NCBI GenBank assembly: GCA_902514665.1
Contig: CABXRS010000002.1
Coordinates: forward strand, 1 to 64,000
Origin: an uncultured Pelagibacteraceae bacterium
GTDB lineage: Bacteria > Pseudomonadota > Alphaproteobacteria > Pelagibacterales > Pelagibacteraceae
Length of the DNA stretch: 64,000 bases
Reading direction: 5' to 3'
Below are positions 12,357 through 21,069 of this stretch, one piece after another. Within the stretch, counting starts at the first letter, position 1. The number at the start of each line of letters is the position of its first letter. The notes under the pieces were generated by a model. That model saw nothing but the letters and a program-made list of their open reading frames with translations. It ran no database searches and was not told where the DNA came from. Both the position numbers and the translations under genes were made by a program.

Positions 12357-13286
12357 TCAATTAAATTCTATCAAAGCATCAACATGTCTTTTGGTACTTT
12401 CTTGCAAAGCCTTAAGATCATATCCACCCTCAAGTATTGATACTACATTACCATTACAAAATGATTTTGAGATCTCTAATGTTCTTTTGGTAATTTTATA
12501 AAAATCCTCAGAATTAAGCTCTAGTTGGGCCAATGGATCGTCAATGTGTGCATCAAAACCTGCAGAAAACAACAAGAATTCAGGTTTAAACTCCCTAACT
12601 TTATTTAAAACATTTTCGTAAGCGTTTAAATACTTTTCTGCAGCTGTCCCAGCTTCAAGTGGAATATTTAATACATTATTAAAATTACCTTTTTCTTTTT
12701 CTGACCCAGATCCTGGATAGTAAGGATATTGATGAGTAGAAATAAATAAAACTTTTTCATTATCATAAAAAATGTCTTGAGTACCATTTCCATGATGAAC
12801 ATCAAAATCAATAATTGCAATTTTATTATATTTATATTTTTCGATTAAGTAATTTGCACCAACAGCAACATTATTAAAGATACAAAAACCCATTGCTTTT
12901 TCTTTTTCTGCATGGTGGCCTGGAGGTCTTACTGCACAAAATGCATTTTTAAATTCTTTGTTCTGTACTCCATCAATTGCAGTTATAATTGAACCTACAG
13001 CATCCTTAGAAGCATCTTTGCTGCCTGGAGAAATTATAGTATCCCCGTCAAGAAAATTATATCCTTTTTTGGGAAATGATTTATTTACTTGATCTAAATA
13101 ATTAGATGTATGGGTTTTAATTAAGATAGAATTCTCATATTTCTTTGGTTTTTTCCAAATGAGATTTTTATTGTCTAATTTTTTAAAATTATCAATTACA
13201 GCAGTAACTCTATCAATTTTTTCAGGATGTCCATCGCCAGTATTATGGTTTTGATATGTGTCTGATGTAATTAACCCTGTTTTCAC
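12357..13286 (-). CDS. Histone deacetylase / acetylpolyamine amidohydrolase family protein
   Basis: RPPGHHAEKEKAMGFCIFNNVAVGA, IIDFDVHHGNGTQDIFY, FSAGFDAHIDDPLAQLEL, LEGGYDL. Confidence 0.92.
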   Translation of the reverse strand: MKTGLITSDTYQNHNTGDGHPEKIDRVTAVIDNFKKLDNKNLIWKKPKKYENSILIKTHTSNYLDQVNKSFPKKGYNFLDGDTIISPGSKDASKDAVGSIITAIDGVQNKEFKNAFCAVRPPGHHAEKEKAMGFCIFNNVAVGANYLIEKYKYNKIAIIDFDVHHGNGTQDIFYDNEKVLFISTHQYPYYPGSGSEKEKGNFNNVLNIPLEAGTAAEKYLNAYENVLNKVREFKPEFLLFSAGFDAHIDDPLAQLELNSEDFYKITKRTLEISKSFCNGNVVSILEGGYDLKALQESTKRHVDALIEFN

Positions 13287-14440
13287 TTAAAATAATTCTT
13301 CAATATATTCGAATAAATTAAGGTTAATTTTTTTAGTTCTGACAATGAAACTGCCTCATCTACTTTATGCATCGTTTTACCAACTAACCCAAATTCTAAA
13401 CAAGGTGCAATTTTTCTTATAAACCTTGCATCTGATGTTCCCCCAGTTGTTGAAAGTTGAGGTTTAATGTTTGTAATTTTCTTAATTATATCTTGTATCA
13501 TAAAAGTTGTTTTATTAGGATTTGTTAAGAAGGCTTCTCCAGATACACTGTATTCGACTTTATATTTAGATTTATTTTTTGCTGATATTTTTTTTATAAC
13601 TTTATTTATTTTCTTCTTAAGTGAAGTCGAGGAATGTTTATTATTAAATCTTATATTGAATGTAGCTGTTGCGATTCTTGGAATTACATTATCAGCATTG
13701 TTATTAATATTTATTTTTGTTATTTCTAAGTTAGTTGGTTGAAAATCTTTTGTTCCTTTGTCAAATTTGATATCTTTTATTTCTTTAAGAATTTGCACAA
13801 GCGTTGTTGATGGATTATTTGCTCGATGAGGATAAGCTACGTGACCTTGCACTCCTGTGATAGTCATTCTACCGTTCATACTCCCTCTTCGACCAATTTT
13901 AATCATTTCACCCAATTTACTTGGGTTAGTCGGTTCACCAACTAAACAAAAATCAATTTTTTCTTTTCTTTTTTTTAAATACTCCACAACCTTTTTTGTT
14001 CCATTAATAGCAACACCTTCTTCGTCTCCAGTAATCAAAAGACTAATTGAGCCACTAAAATTAGAGGAATTTTTAATAAAATTACTAACTGCTGAAACGA
14101 AAGCTGCTATAGAGCTTTTCATATCATTTGCACCCCTTCCAATTAAATGTCCTTTTTTAATTGAGGGTTTGAATGGATTAACTGTCCAGTCTTTAAGATT
14201 TCCAGCAGGAACTACATCTACATGACCTGCATAACAAAAGTTAGGACTTTTATTACCAAGTCTTGCGTAAAGATTTTTTACTGGTTTGCTGTTCTTTTCT
14301 CTAAATTCAAGTACTTTAGTTTTAAAACCAAGTTTTTTTAGTTTTTTTTCTAAAAAACTCATTATTCCTGCATCAACAGGAGTTACCGACGGAAACCTAA
14401 TTAGCTCTTTAGCTAATTGAAGTTCTTTGATTTTTTTCAT
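13283..14440 (-). CDS. dapE: Succinyl-diaminopimelate desuccinylase
   Basis: M20 peptidase motifs FCYAGHVDVVPAG, GRGANDMKSSIAAF, TGDEEG, STTGGTSDARFI; next to dapD. Confidence 0.94.
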   Translation of the reverse strand: MKKIKELQLAKELIRFPSVTPVDAGIMSFLEKKLKKLGFKTKVLEFREKNSKPVKNLYARLGNKSPNFCYAGHVDVVPAGNLKDWTVNPFKPSIKKGHLIGRGANDMKSSIAAFVSAVSNFIKNSSNFSGSISLLITGDEEGVAINGTKKVVEYLKKRKEKIDFCLVGEPTNPSKLGEMIKIGRRGSMNGRMTITGVQGHVAYPHRANNPSTTLVQILKEIKDIKFDKGTKDFQPTNLEITKININNNADNVIPRIATATFNIRFNNKHSSTSLKKKINKVIKKISAKNKSKYKVEYSVSGEAFLTNPNKTTFMIQDIIKKITNIKPQLSTTGGTSDARFIRKIAPCLEFGLVGKTMHKVDEAVSLSELKKLTLIYSNILKNYFK

Positions 14441-14442
14441 TT

Positions 14443-15270
14443 TTATTCTCTCAAAAGGTCGTTAACTGATGTTTTTGATCTAGTTTTTTCATCGACCTGT
14501 TTAATAATTACTGCACAATAAAGTGATGGTGCTGAAGAATTATTTTTATCAGGTAAAGAACCAGGTACAACAACGGAATAAGGTGGAATTTTTCCAAAAG
14601 TAATTTCACCAGTTTTTCTATCAACTATTTTTGTTGATTGACCGATATACATTCCCATACTTAATACAGATCCTTCTCCAACTATTACACCTTCAACAAC
14701 CTCGGACATAGCACCAAGGAAAACATTGTCTTCAATTATAGTGGGTAATGCTTGAGCAGGCTCTAGCACACCACCGACACCTGAACCAGCTGAGATATGA
14801 CAATTTTTTCCAATTTGACTACAACTACCAGCTCTTGCAAAAGTATCAATCATAGTGCCTTCATCTATGTATGCACCAATATTAACATAGCATGGCATCA
14901 ATACTGCATTTTTGCCAACATAAGATCCTTTTCTTACTGGTGAATTTGGTACCATTCTAAAACCAGCATTTTCATGATCTTCTTTACTCCATCCCGCTGT
15001 CTTTCCTTTTAAAAGATGAGCTTTGTCATACCAACTACTATATGGACCTGTTAAATTTTCCATTGGGTACATTCTAAAACTTAACATGATTGCTTTTTTA
15101 AGATATTGATGAGTTGTCCACTCACCATTAATTTTTTCAGCAACTCTGACTTTACCACTATCTAAATCATCAATAATTTGATTTACAGTATTCTTTAAAT
15201 TTTCATCTGAACCTGGGGTTATTTGATCTCTTTTTTCCCAAGCTTTGTTGATAATATTTTCTATGCTCAT
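14443..15270 (-). CDS. dapD: 2,3,4,5-tetrahydropyridine-2,6-dicarboxylate N-succinyltransferase
   Basis: Hexapeptide-repeat acyltransferase; RMVPNSPVRKGSYVGKNAVLMPCYVNIGAYIDEGTMIDTFARAGSC. Confidence 0.95.
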   Translation of the reverse strand: MSIENIINKAWEKRDQITPGSDENLKNTVNQIIDDLDSGKVRVAEKINGEWTTHQYLKKAIMLSFRMYPMENLTGPYSSWYDKAHLLKGKTAGWSKEDHENAGFRMVPNSPVRKGSYVGKNAVLMPCYVNIGAYIDEGTMIDTFARAGSCSQIGKNCHISAGSGVGGVLEPAQALPTIIEDNVFLGAMSEVVEGVIVGEGSVLSMGMYIGQSTKIVDRKTGEITFGKIPPYSVVVPGSLPDKNNSSAPSLYCAVIIKQVDEKTRSKTSVNDLLRE

Positions 15271-15275
15271 AATTT

Positions 15276-15947
15276 TTATGTTTTTTTTAATAACCTTATT
15301 TCTTTTAAAAATAAAGAAAGATTTTCTATTTTATAATCAATGTATTCTTTATCTGACTCCTTTTTACCCCAGTATTCGTCATTGATTAACCATGCAGTTA
15401 TTGCTCCTCTTTTTTTACCTATAGATAAATTTTTTGCAATATCTTCAATATAAAGTGTTTCTTTTGGATCTATTTTGAACTTTTCTAACATCAGATCAAA
15501 AGCTTTTGCTGCAGGCTTAGGATTATATTTGGCGTCCACTATGTCAAAAACATTCTCAAATTGATCGTTAATACCAAGTGAAGTGGTTATATTCTTTACG
15601 TGTTCTTTGCTTCCATTAGTGAAAACAAATTTTCTTAAATTTGTACTTTCAAGCTCTTTTTTTAAAGTTTTATCTTTCCCTAAGAAAGATAAATCAATGT
15701 CATGAACATAGTCTAGAAATTCCCTTGGTGGAATGTCATGGTTTATCATCAAACCATTGAGACTAGTGTTATATTTATGAAAATAGCTTCTCTGTAATTC
15801 TCTAGCTACTTTTAAGTCTAAATTTAATTTTTTGGATATATATTCGGTCATTTTTTTACTTACTTGACCAAAAACTGCCTCTAGATCTTGATATAAAACT
15901 CCATCACAATCAAAAAGTATATTTTTAATATTCTTTAATTTTGTCAT
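15276..15947 (-). CDS. HAD-family hydrolase (pyrimidine 5'-nucleotidase-like)
   Basis: ILFDCDGVLYQ, FVFTNGSKEH, LYIEDIAKNL; located between dapD and argB. Confidence 0.82.
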   Translation of the reverse strand: MTKLKNIKNILFDCDGVLYQDLEAVFGQVSKKMTEYISKKLNLDLKVARELQRSYFHKYNTSLNGLMINHDIPPREFLDYVHDIDLSFLGKDKTLKKELESTNLRKFVFTNGSKEHVKNITTSLGINDQFENVFDIVDAKYNPKPAAKAFDLMLEKFKIDPKETLYIEDIAKNLSIGKKRGAITAWLINDEYWGKKESDKEYIDYKIENLSLFLKEIRLLKKT

Positions 15948-16792
15948 TTTCTAATTAATGTACCCGCACCTTTATCAGAGAATATTTCCCATAAACATGA
16001 ATGTTTTTTTGTACCATTAATTATACCAACTGCAGTTACTCCGTTATTCACAGCATCTAAACATGCATTAATTTTAGGTATCATGCCTTCAGTTATAGTC
16101 TCATTTTTAATCATTTCTAAAATTTCTGAGGAAGATATTTCTTCTATTAGATTTCTGTCTTTATTAAGGACACCATCAACATTTGTCATTAATAATAATC
16201 TTCTCGCTTTTAAAGATTTAGCTATTGCCATGGCAGCTGTATCACCGTTAACATTGTAGGTCTGATTATTTTTGTCTAAGCCTAATGGTGACACAATTGG
16301 AACTTTATTTTGTTTTAGAATATTCAATATTGTATTGTTATTTATTTCAGATGGTATACCTACAAAGCCCAGTTCTTTTTCTTCAGGCGTAACTTTTATT
16401 ATATTATTATTTTTTGTGTGTATCGAAACACCCTCAGAGCCCCTTTTTTTTAAATTCTGAAGAATATCATCATTAAAATCAATTAAAACAGTCTCTACAA
16501 TATTTATTATACTTTTATCAGTAACTCTTAAACCTCTAATAAATTTAGATTGAATATTAGATTTCTCTAATTCTCTTTTAATTCTTGGCCCACCACCATG
16601 AACAACCACTGTGGAAAGACCTAACTTATTTAAAATAAATAGATCTGTTATAAAATTATTAAATACGCTTCTATCAATTAAAACATTTCCTCCATATTTA
16701 ATTACAATTAAATCATTTTTATATTTATCAATATATTTATTTACCTCACTTAAAGGCGGCCCGTCTTTGGGTAATATATTTTTTAGATTCAT
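15944..16792 (-). CDS. argB: Acetylglutamate kinase
   Basis: VIKYGGNVL, VVVHGGGPRI, LLMTNVDGVL, GMIPKINACLDAV. Confidence 0.95.
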   Translation of the reverse strand: MNLKNILPKDGPPLSEVNKYIDKYKNDLIVIKYGGNVLIDRSVFNNFITDLFILNKLGLSTVVVHGGGPRIKRELEKSNIQSKFIRGLRVTDKSIINIVETVLIDFNDDILQNLKKRGSEGVSIHTKNNNIIKVTPEEKELGFVGIPSEINNNTILNILKQNKVPIVSPLGLDKNNQTYNVNGDTAAMAIAKSLKARRLLLMTNVDGVLNKDRNLIEEISSSEILEMIKNETITEGMIPKINACLDAVNNGVTAVGIINGTKKHSCLWEIFSDKGAGTLIRK

Positions 16793-16815
16793 GAGTTTTT
16801 AATTATCTAAAATTA

Positions 16816-18492
16816 TTAGGTTACAGTTTTAACTGTTGTACGCTTCATGATGAAAACTTGTTGAGCCATAGTTAAAATATTATTAACTGTCCAGTAAATT
16901 ACTAATCCAGCAGGGAATGGCGCTAATATTATCGTTAAGAAAAGTGGAAAGAACATAAATATTTTTGCCTGCATTGGATCTGTGGGAGCTGGATTAAGTT
17001 TCATCTGTACAAACATGCTGACACCCATTGCTATTGGCCACGCTCCTATAACCAAAAAAGAAGGTACGTCATAAGGTAATAAACCAAATAAATTAAATAA
17101 TGAAGTTGGATCTCTTTCTGATAAGTCTTGTATCCAACCATAGAATGGCATGTGTCTCATTTCGATAGTCACAAATAATACTTTATATAAAGCAAAAAAA
17201 ACTGGGATTTGAACTAGAATTGGCAAACATCCTGACATAGGGTTTACTTTTTCTTTTTTATATAGTGCCATCATTGCTTGCTGTAATTTCATCTTGTCAT
17301 CTTTATGAAGTTCTTTAAGTCTTGTCATTTCTGGAGTTAAAGCCTTCATTTTAGCCATACTTCTGAATGAGAAATTTGCTAAAGGAAAAAATGCCAATCT
17401 TATACAAATAGTAATTGCTATGATTGCTAAACCGTAATTACCAAGCAGTTTAAAGAAGTAGTCTATTCCAAAAAACAATGGTTTAGTGATAAAATATAAA
17501 AAACCCCAGTCTATTGTTAGATCAAATTTATCTATTTTTAGTGACTCTGCATATCCATCAATAACATCTACTCTTTTAGCAGCTACTATAATCTGCATTT
17601 TATCTTCTATTGAAGAGTTACCATTTAATTCAAGTGGCTCTGTACCTACAAAGTTTGCTCTAAATTTATTTTTATAATCGAATGTAGTTTTAAATTCTTT
17701 TCCTTTTGGAGGGATCAATGAAGTGATCCAGTACTTATCTCCAATACCAAGCCATCCTTTTTGAGCAGTTCTTGTGAATTTTTTTTCTTCAATGTCATCG
17801 TAATCTTCCTCTATAAGCTCATCATCAAGTGTTGCAACTAAACCCTCGTGAAGTATATAAAAATTTGTTATTTCAGGAGCCTTATTTCTAATAATTTGGC
17901 CGTACGAATAAAAATCATATTTATTATTTGTTGAATTAATTACGCGTTGTTTGATTGTAAATAAGAACTTATCATCAATAGATATTTCTTTTTCGAAGGT
18001 TATTCCTTGATCATTTGTCCACGTTAATTTTATTGGAGATTGTTCAGTAAGTTTACTATTACCTGATACTGACCAAATAGAATTTGAATTAGGTATTTCA
18101 ACATTTTTGTCAGTTGTTATAAATCCACTCTCTATTAAGTATCCTTCTTTAGAATTTCTTGGTGCTAACAAGTTTACTTTTTCATTACTATTTAAAACCA
18201 CATTATATTCTTTAAAAGTTAGATCATCTATTGCAGCTCCCTTCAAAGATATTGACCCAATTATACTTTGGTTCTCAAACTGAATTCTTTCACTTTCACT
18301 TAATGCCTGCTTTCTCGAAATTTCTGTAACATTTTCTTTTTGATCCAGACTTGGCGCATCAGAATTTTGCTCAGTTTTATTTTTTTCAACTAAATTTTCT
18401 TTTGACACTGGTGGAGGTGCAAAAAATAAAGTGTAAAGAATAATAACTGCTGCTGATAAAGAAATAGCTGCTATTATGTTTCTCGTTTCCAT
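16816..18492 (-). CDS. yidC: Membrane protein insertase YidC
   Basis: C-terminal MSGCLPILVQIPVFFALYKVL and VIYWTVNNILTMAQQ; upstream yidD, rnpA, rpmH. Confidence 0.96.
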   Translation of the reverse strand: METRNIIAAISLSAAVIILYTLFFAPPPVSKENLVEKNKTEQNSDAPSLDQKENVTEISRKQALSESERIQFENQSIIGSISLKGAAIDDLTFKEYNVVLNSNEKVNLLAPRNSKEGYLIESGFITTDKNVEIPNSNSIWSVSGNSKLTEQSPIKLTWTNDQGITFEKEISIDDKFLFTIKQRVINSTNNKYDFYSYGQIIRNKAPEITNFYILHEGLVATLDDELIEEDYDDIEEKKFTRTAQKGWLGIGDKYWITSLIPPKGKEFKTTFDYKNKFRANFVGTEPLELNGNSSIEDKMQIIVAAKRVDVIDGYAESLKIDKFDLTIDWGFLYFITKPLFFGIDYFFKLLGNYGLAIIAITICIRLAFFPLANFSFRSMAKMKALTPEMTRLKELHKDDKMKLQQAMMALYKKEKVNPMSGCLPILVQIPVFFALYKVLFVTIEMRHMPFYGWIQDLSERDPTSLFNLFGLLPYDVPSFLVIGAWPIAMGVSMFVQMKLNPAPTDPMQAKIFMFFPLFLTIILAPFPAGLVIYWTVNNILTMAQQVFIMKRTTVKTVT

Positions 18493-18743
18493 TATTTTTT
18501 GTTCTTCATTTCTTTTTTAACTGGATCAAATCCTTCACCACCACCTAAAAATTTAATAGGATGACACGAAAATATTCTTCTAATACTCAACAAAAGTCCT
18601 TTGATAAAACCAAATTCTTTTAAAGCATCAATGCTATATTCAGAACATGTAGGCCAATATCTACAAGAATGTCCAAATAAAGGACTAATTAGATATTTGT
18701 AGCCCTTGATAATTTTAATTAATAATTTAGTCAATATATTCAT
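18492..18743 (-). CDS. yidD: Membrane protein insertion efficiency factor YidD
   Basis: GYKYLISPLFGHSCRYWPTCSEYSIDALKEFG, CHP. Confidence 0.95.
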   Translation of the reverse strand: MNILTKLLIKIIKGYKYLISPLFGHSCRYWPTCSEYSIDALKEFGFIKGLLLSIRRIFSCHPIKFLGGGEGFDPVKKEMKNKK

Positions 18744-19084
18744 TATTTAATTTTTTCTAAGTCCCGAAACAGAGTTTCTTTTATATTTTTGTATTCATTA
18801 TTTAGCATAGAAGGCTTGGCTATAACAAGAAATGAATAATTATAGTTTATTAATATATTCTTAACCGCTTCATTTGTTATATTTCTTAGCCTTCTCTTAA
18901 TTTTATTTCTTTTAACCGCATTACCAATTTTTTTCTTTGTTACGAAGCTAATATTAAGTTTTGTTTTATCCTTATTAAGTAGCTTTCCAAAAAATATCGT
19001 TACATATTTGTTTGATACTTTTCTTTTACTTAGTAGATTTTTAAATTCTTCGTTTTTTGAAAGAGCAACAATTTTGCTTTTCAT
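18743..19084 (-). CDS. rnpA: Ribonuclease P protein component
   Basis: KKKIGNAVKRNKIKRRLRN signature; next to rpmH. Confidence 0.92.
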   Translation of the reverse strand: MKSKIVALSKNEEFKNLLSKRKVSNKYVTIFFGKLLNKDKTKLNISFVTKKKIGNAVKRNKIKRRLRNITNEAVKNILINYNYSFLVIAKPSMLNNEYKNIKETLFRDLEKIK

Positions 19085-19088
19085 TAAT

Positions 19089-19229
19089 TTAAACAGAAAC
19101 TGTTAGTGACTTTCTTCCTCTAGCTCTTCTTCTCGCTAAAAGTTTTTTACCACCTTTTGTTTTCATTTTTGATCTAAAACCGTGTTTTCTAGCTCTTTTT
19201 ACATTTGAGGGCTGGTAAGTTCTTTTCAT
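19089..19229 (-). CDS. rpmH: 50S ribosomal protein L34 (46 aa; absent from the supplied ORF track)
   Basis: Hand translation of the reverse strand: [46 protein letters not shown]. Confidence 0.97.
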   Translation of the reverse strand: MKRTYQPSNVKRARKHGFRSKMKTKGGKKLLARRRARGRKSLTVSV

Positions 19230-19321
19230 ATTAAGTGATTAATTTTTATTAAATTTCGCCCTTTATAGTAATTAAATATATAAATAGCAAATAGAACATT
19301 TTATAAATAGCATTGTTATTA

Positions 19322-20044
19322 ATGGAAAAACCAAACAAATTGAAATTATTTATCGCTTTAGTTTATCTGATACTTATTTGCTTATTTTTATATTTTTTCT
19401 TTTCTAAATTTAGCTTTCAAGAACTTACCTCATATGACTTTATCAGAAATAATCGGTCATATTTTTTAGAATTAAAAAATTCCAACTTAATTCTAATTTT
19501 TTTTATTTTTTTACTTTTAACAATTTTATGGGTATTCCCATTTTTAGGCTTTGGTTCCCCAGTGGCCTTGATAGGTGGTTTTATTTTTGGAAAATGGATA
19601 GGCACTATTGCTGTAGTACTTGGCCTAAGTATTGGAGCTACTTTTTTATATATTTTTGGAAATTTTTATTTAAAAGAATTTATTAAGGAAAGGTTTTTAA
19701 AGAAATACCAAAACTTAGAAACAAAATTTAAAAAGTCTGAGTTTATTTATTTACTTACATATCGTTTTATAGGTGGAATACCGTGGCAGATCAGCTGTTT
19801 ATTGCCAACTCTTTTTAATGTTAAGTTAAGTAATTTCTTCTTTGCCACACTAATAGGTATTATTCCACAAATTTTTTTAGCAGTTTCGATTGGAAGTGGG
19901 TTTGAAAAAATAATTGATCAAAACTCTGAGGTTCCTGAAATAACTGAAATTATTTTTTCACCAGAAATATATGTTCCACTTGTAGCCTTTTTTAGTTTAA
20001 TACTAATAACTATTTTTTTAAGGAAGATATTTTACAAAAATTAG
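19322..20044 (+). CDS. TVP38/TMEM64 (SNARE-associated/DedA-like) membrane protein
   Basis: Multi-TM; FGSPVALIGGFIFGKWIGTIAVVLGLSIGATFLY, LTYRFIGGIPWQISCLLPTLFNVKLSNFF. ATG at 19322 preferred. Confidence 0.82.
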   Translation: MEKPNKLKLFIALVYLILICLFLYFFFSKFSFQELTSYDFIRNNRSYFLELKNSNLILIFFIFLLLTILWVFPFLGFGSPVALIGGFIFGKWIGTIAVVLGLSIGATFLYIFGNFYLKEFIKERFLKKYQNLETKFKKSEFIYLLTYRFIGGIPWQISCLLPTLFNVKLSNFFFATLIGIIPQIFLAVSIGSGFEKIIDQNSEVPEITEIIFSPEIYVPLVAFFSLILITIFLRKIFYKN

Positions 20045-20118
20045 TGGTGCTCCCACCCTGTACTGACCAGGGAACTAGTCATTACCAATGACTTGTTATG
20101 CCATTTAACTACAGGAGC
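20045..20118 (-). tRNA. tRNA-Thr (anticodon GGT), CCA encoded
   Basis: Reverse strand GCTCCTGTAGTTAAATGGCATAACAAGTCATTGGTAATGACTAGTTCCCTGGTCAGTACAGGGTGGGAGCACCA; 7 bp acceptor with two G-U pairs, AGTCA-TTGGTAA-TGACT anticodon arm, CCCTG-GTCAGTA-CAGGG T-arm, G1-C72/C2-G71. Confidence 0.88.
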
Positions 20119-20214
20119 AAAACATTTTATATTTTGTGGATAATAATGCATTTTTTTCAAATTATTGCCTTAATTTTTTAGCTAATATGATTTATATCTA
20201 TTTAAGGAAATGTT

Positions 20215-20415
20215 ATGGGAATTCATTACGATTATAAATCAACCAAAGGTAATAAGCTTATGGAAAAGCAAGCTAAAAGAGAAAAAAAGCTTGCTGAAAA
20301 AAAAGCTAAACGTTTAGCAAAAGAAGGCCCAAAACAAGAGGAAACTAAATTAAAACCTTTAGATCCAAAGAAACCAATATCTTTAGACTTCCTGACAAAT
20401 CCAAATAAAGAATGA
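20215..20415 (+). CDS. Small Lys-rich hypothetical protein (66 aa)
   Basis: Complete ORF after an intergenic region; ATGA-type overlap with the next ORF. Confidence 0.6.
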   Translation: MGIHYDYKSTKGNKLMEKQAKREKKLAEKKAKRLAKEGPKQEETKLKPLDPKKPISLDFLTNPNKE

Positions 20416-20513
20416 GTTCTAAAGATAAAAATGAACGTTTAAGTCTAGCTTTAAGAAAAAATTTAAAAAAAAGAAAGATTTTTCAAAAAAAAAACAAGAA
20501 AAAAAATAATTAA
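20412..20513 (+). CDS. Very small basic protein (33 aa), candidate; below the ORF track cutoff
   Basis: [33 protein letters not shown]; overlaps upstream stop (ATGA) and downstream dcd start (TAATG). Resembles short alphaproteobacterial LRxNLxxRK proteins. Confidence 0.5.
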   Translation: MSSKDKNERLSLALRKNLKKRKIFQKKNKKKNN

Positions 20514-21067
20514 TGTCAGTTCTCTCAGATAAATGGATTAGAAAAATGTCCAAAGAAAAAAATATGATTTCACCATTTGAGGAAAAACAGGTACGAGGCA
20601 AGAGTATTTCATACGGACTTTCTTCTTTTGGTTATGATGCAAGAGTATCAGATGAGTTTAAAATTTTTACTAATGTTAATTCTGAGATTGTTGATCCTAA
20701 AAACTTTAAACCCTCAAATTTTGTGACAAAAAATGTTTCTGAGTGTATCATTCCACCAAATTCATTCGTTCTAGCAAGAACTGTCGAAAAGTTTAAAATT
20801 CCGAATGATATTTTGGTAATTTGTTTAGGTAAATCAACATATGCAAGATGTGGAATTATCGTAAACGTAACTCCATTAGAGCCTGGCTGGGAAGGATATG
20901 TTACTCTCGAATTTTCAAACACAACACCATTACCTGCAAAAATTTACGCAAATGAAGGTGTGGCTCAATTTATTTTTTTAAAAGGAAATGAAAAACCAGA
21001 AGTGACTTATGCAGATCGAGATGGAAAGTACATGGGACAAACTGGAGTAACATTACCTAAAGTTTAA
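20513..21067 (+). CDS. dcd: dCTP deaminase
   Basis: [78 protein letters not shown]. Confidence 0.96.
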   Translation: MSVLSDKWIRKMSKEKNMISPFEEKQVRGKSISYGLSSFGYDARVSDEFKIFTNVNSEIVDPKNFKPSNFVTKNVSECIIPPNSFVLARTVEKFKIPNDILVICLGKSTYARCGIIVNVTPLEPGWEGYVTLEFSNTTPLPAKIYANEGVAQFIFLKGNEKPEVTYADRDGKYMGQTGVTLPKV

Positions 21068-21069
21068 AT

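Noticed and set aside
13467-14225. Forward hydrophobic ORFs opposite dapE (13467-13742, 13857-14225)
   Set aside because: Antisense shadows of a well-supported gene; hydrophobicity arises from reverse-complemented Lys/Asn-rich coding sequence.
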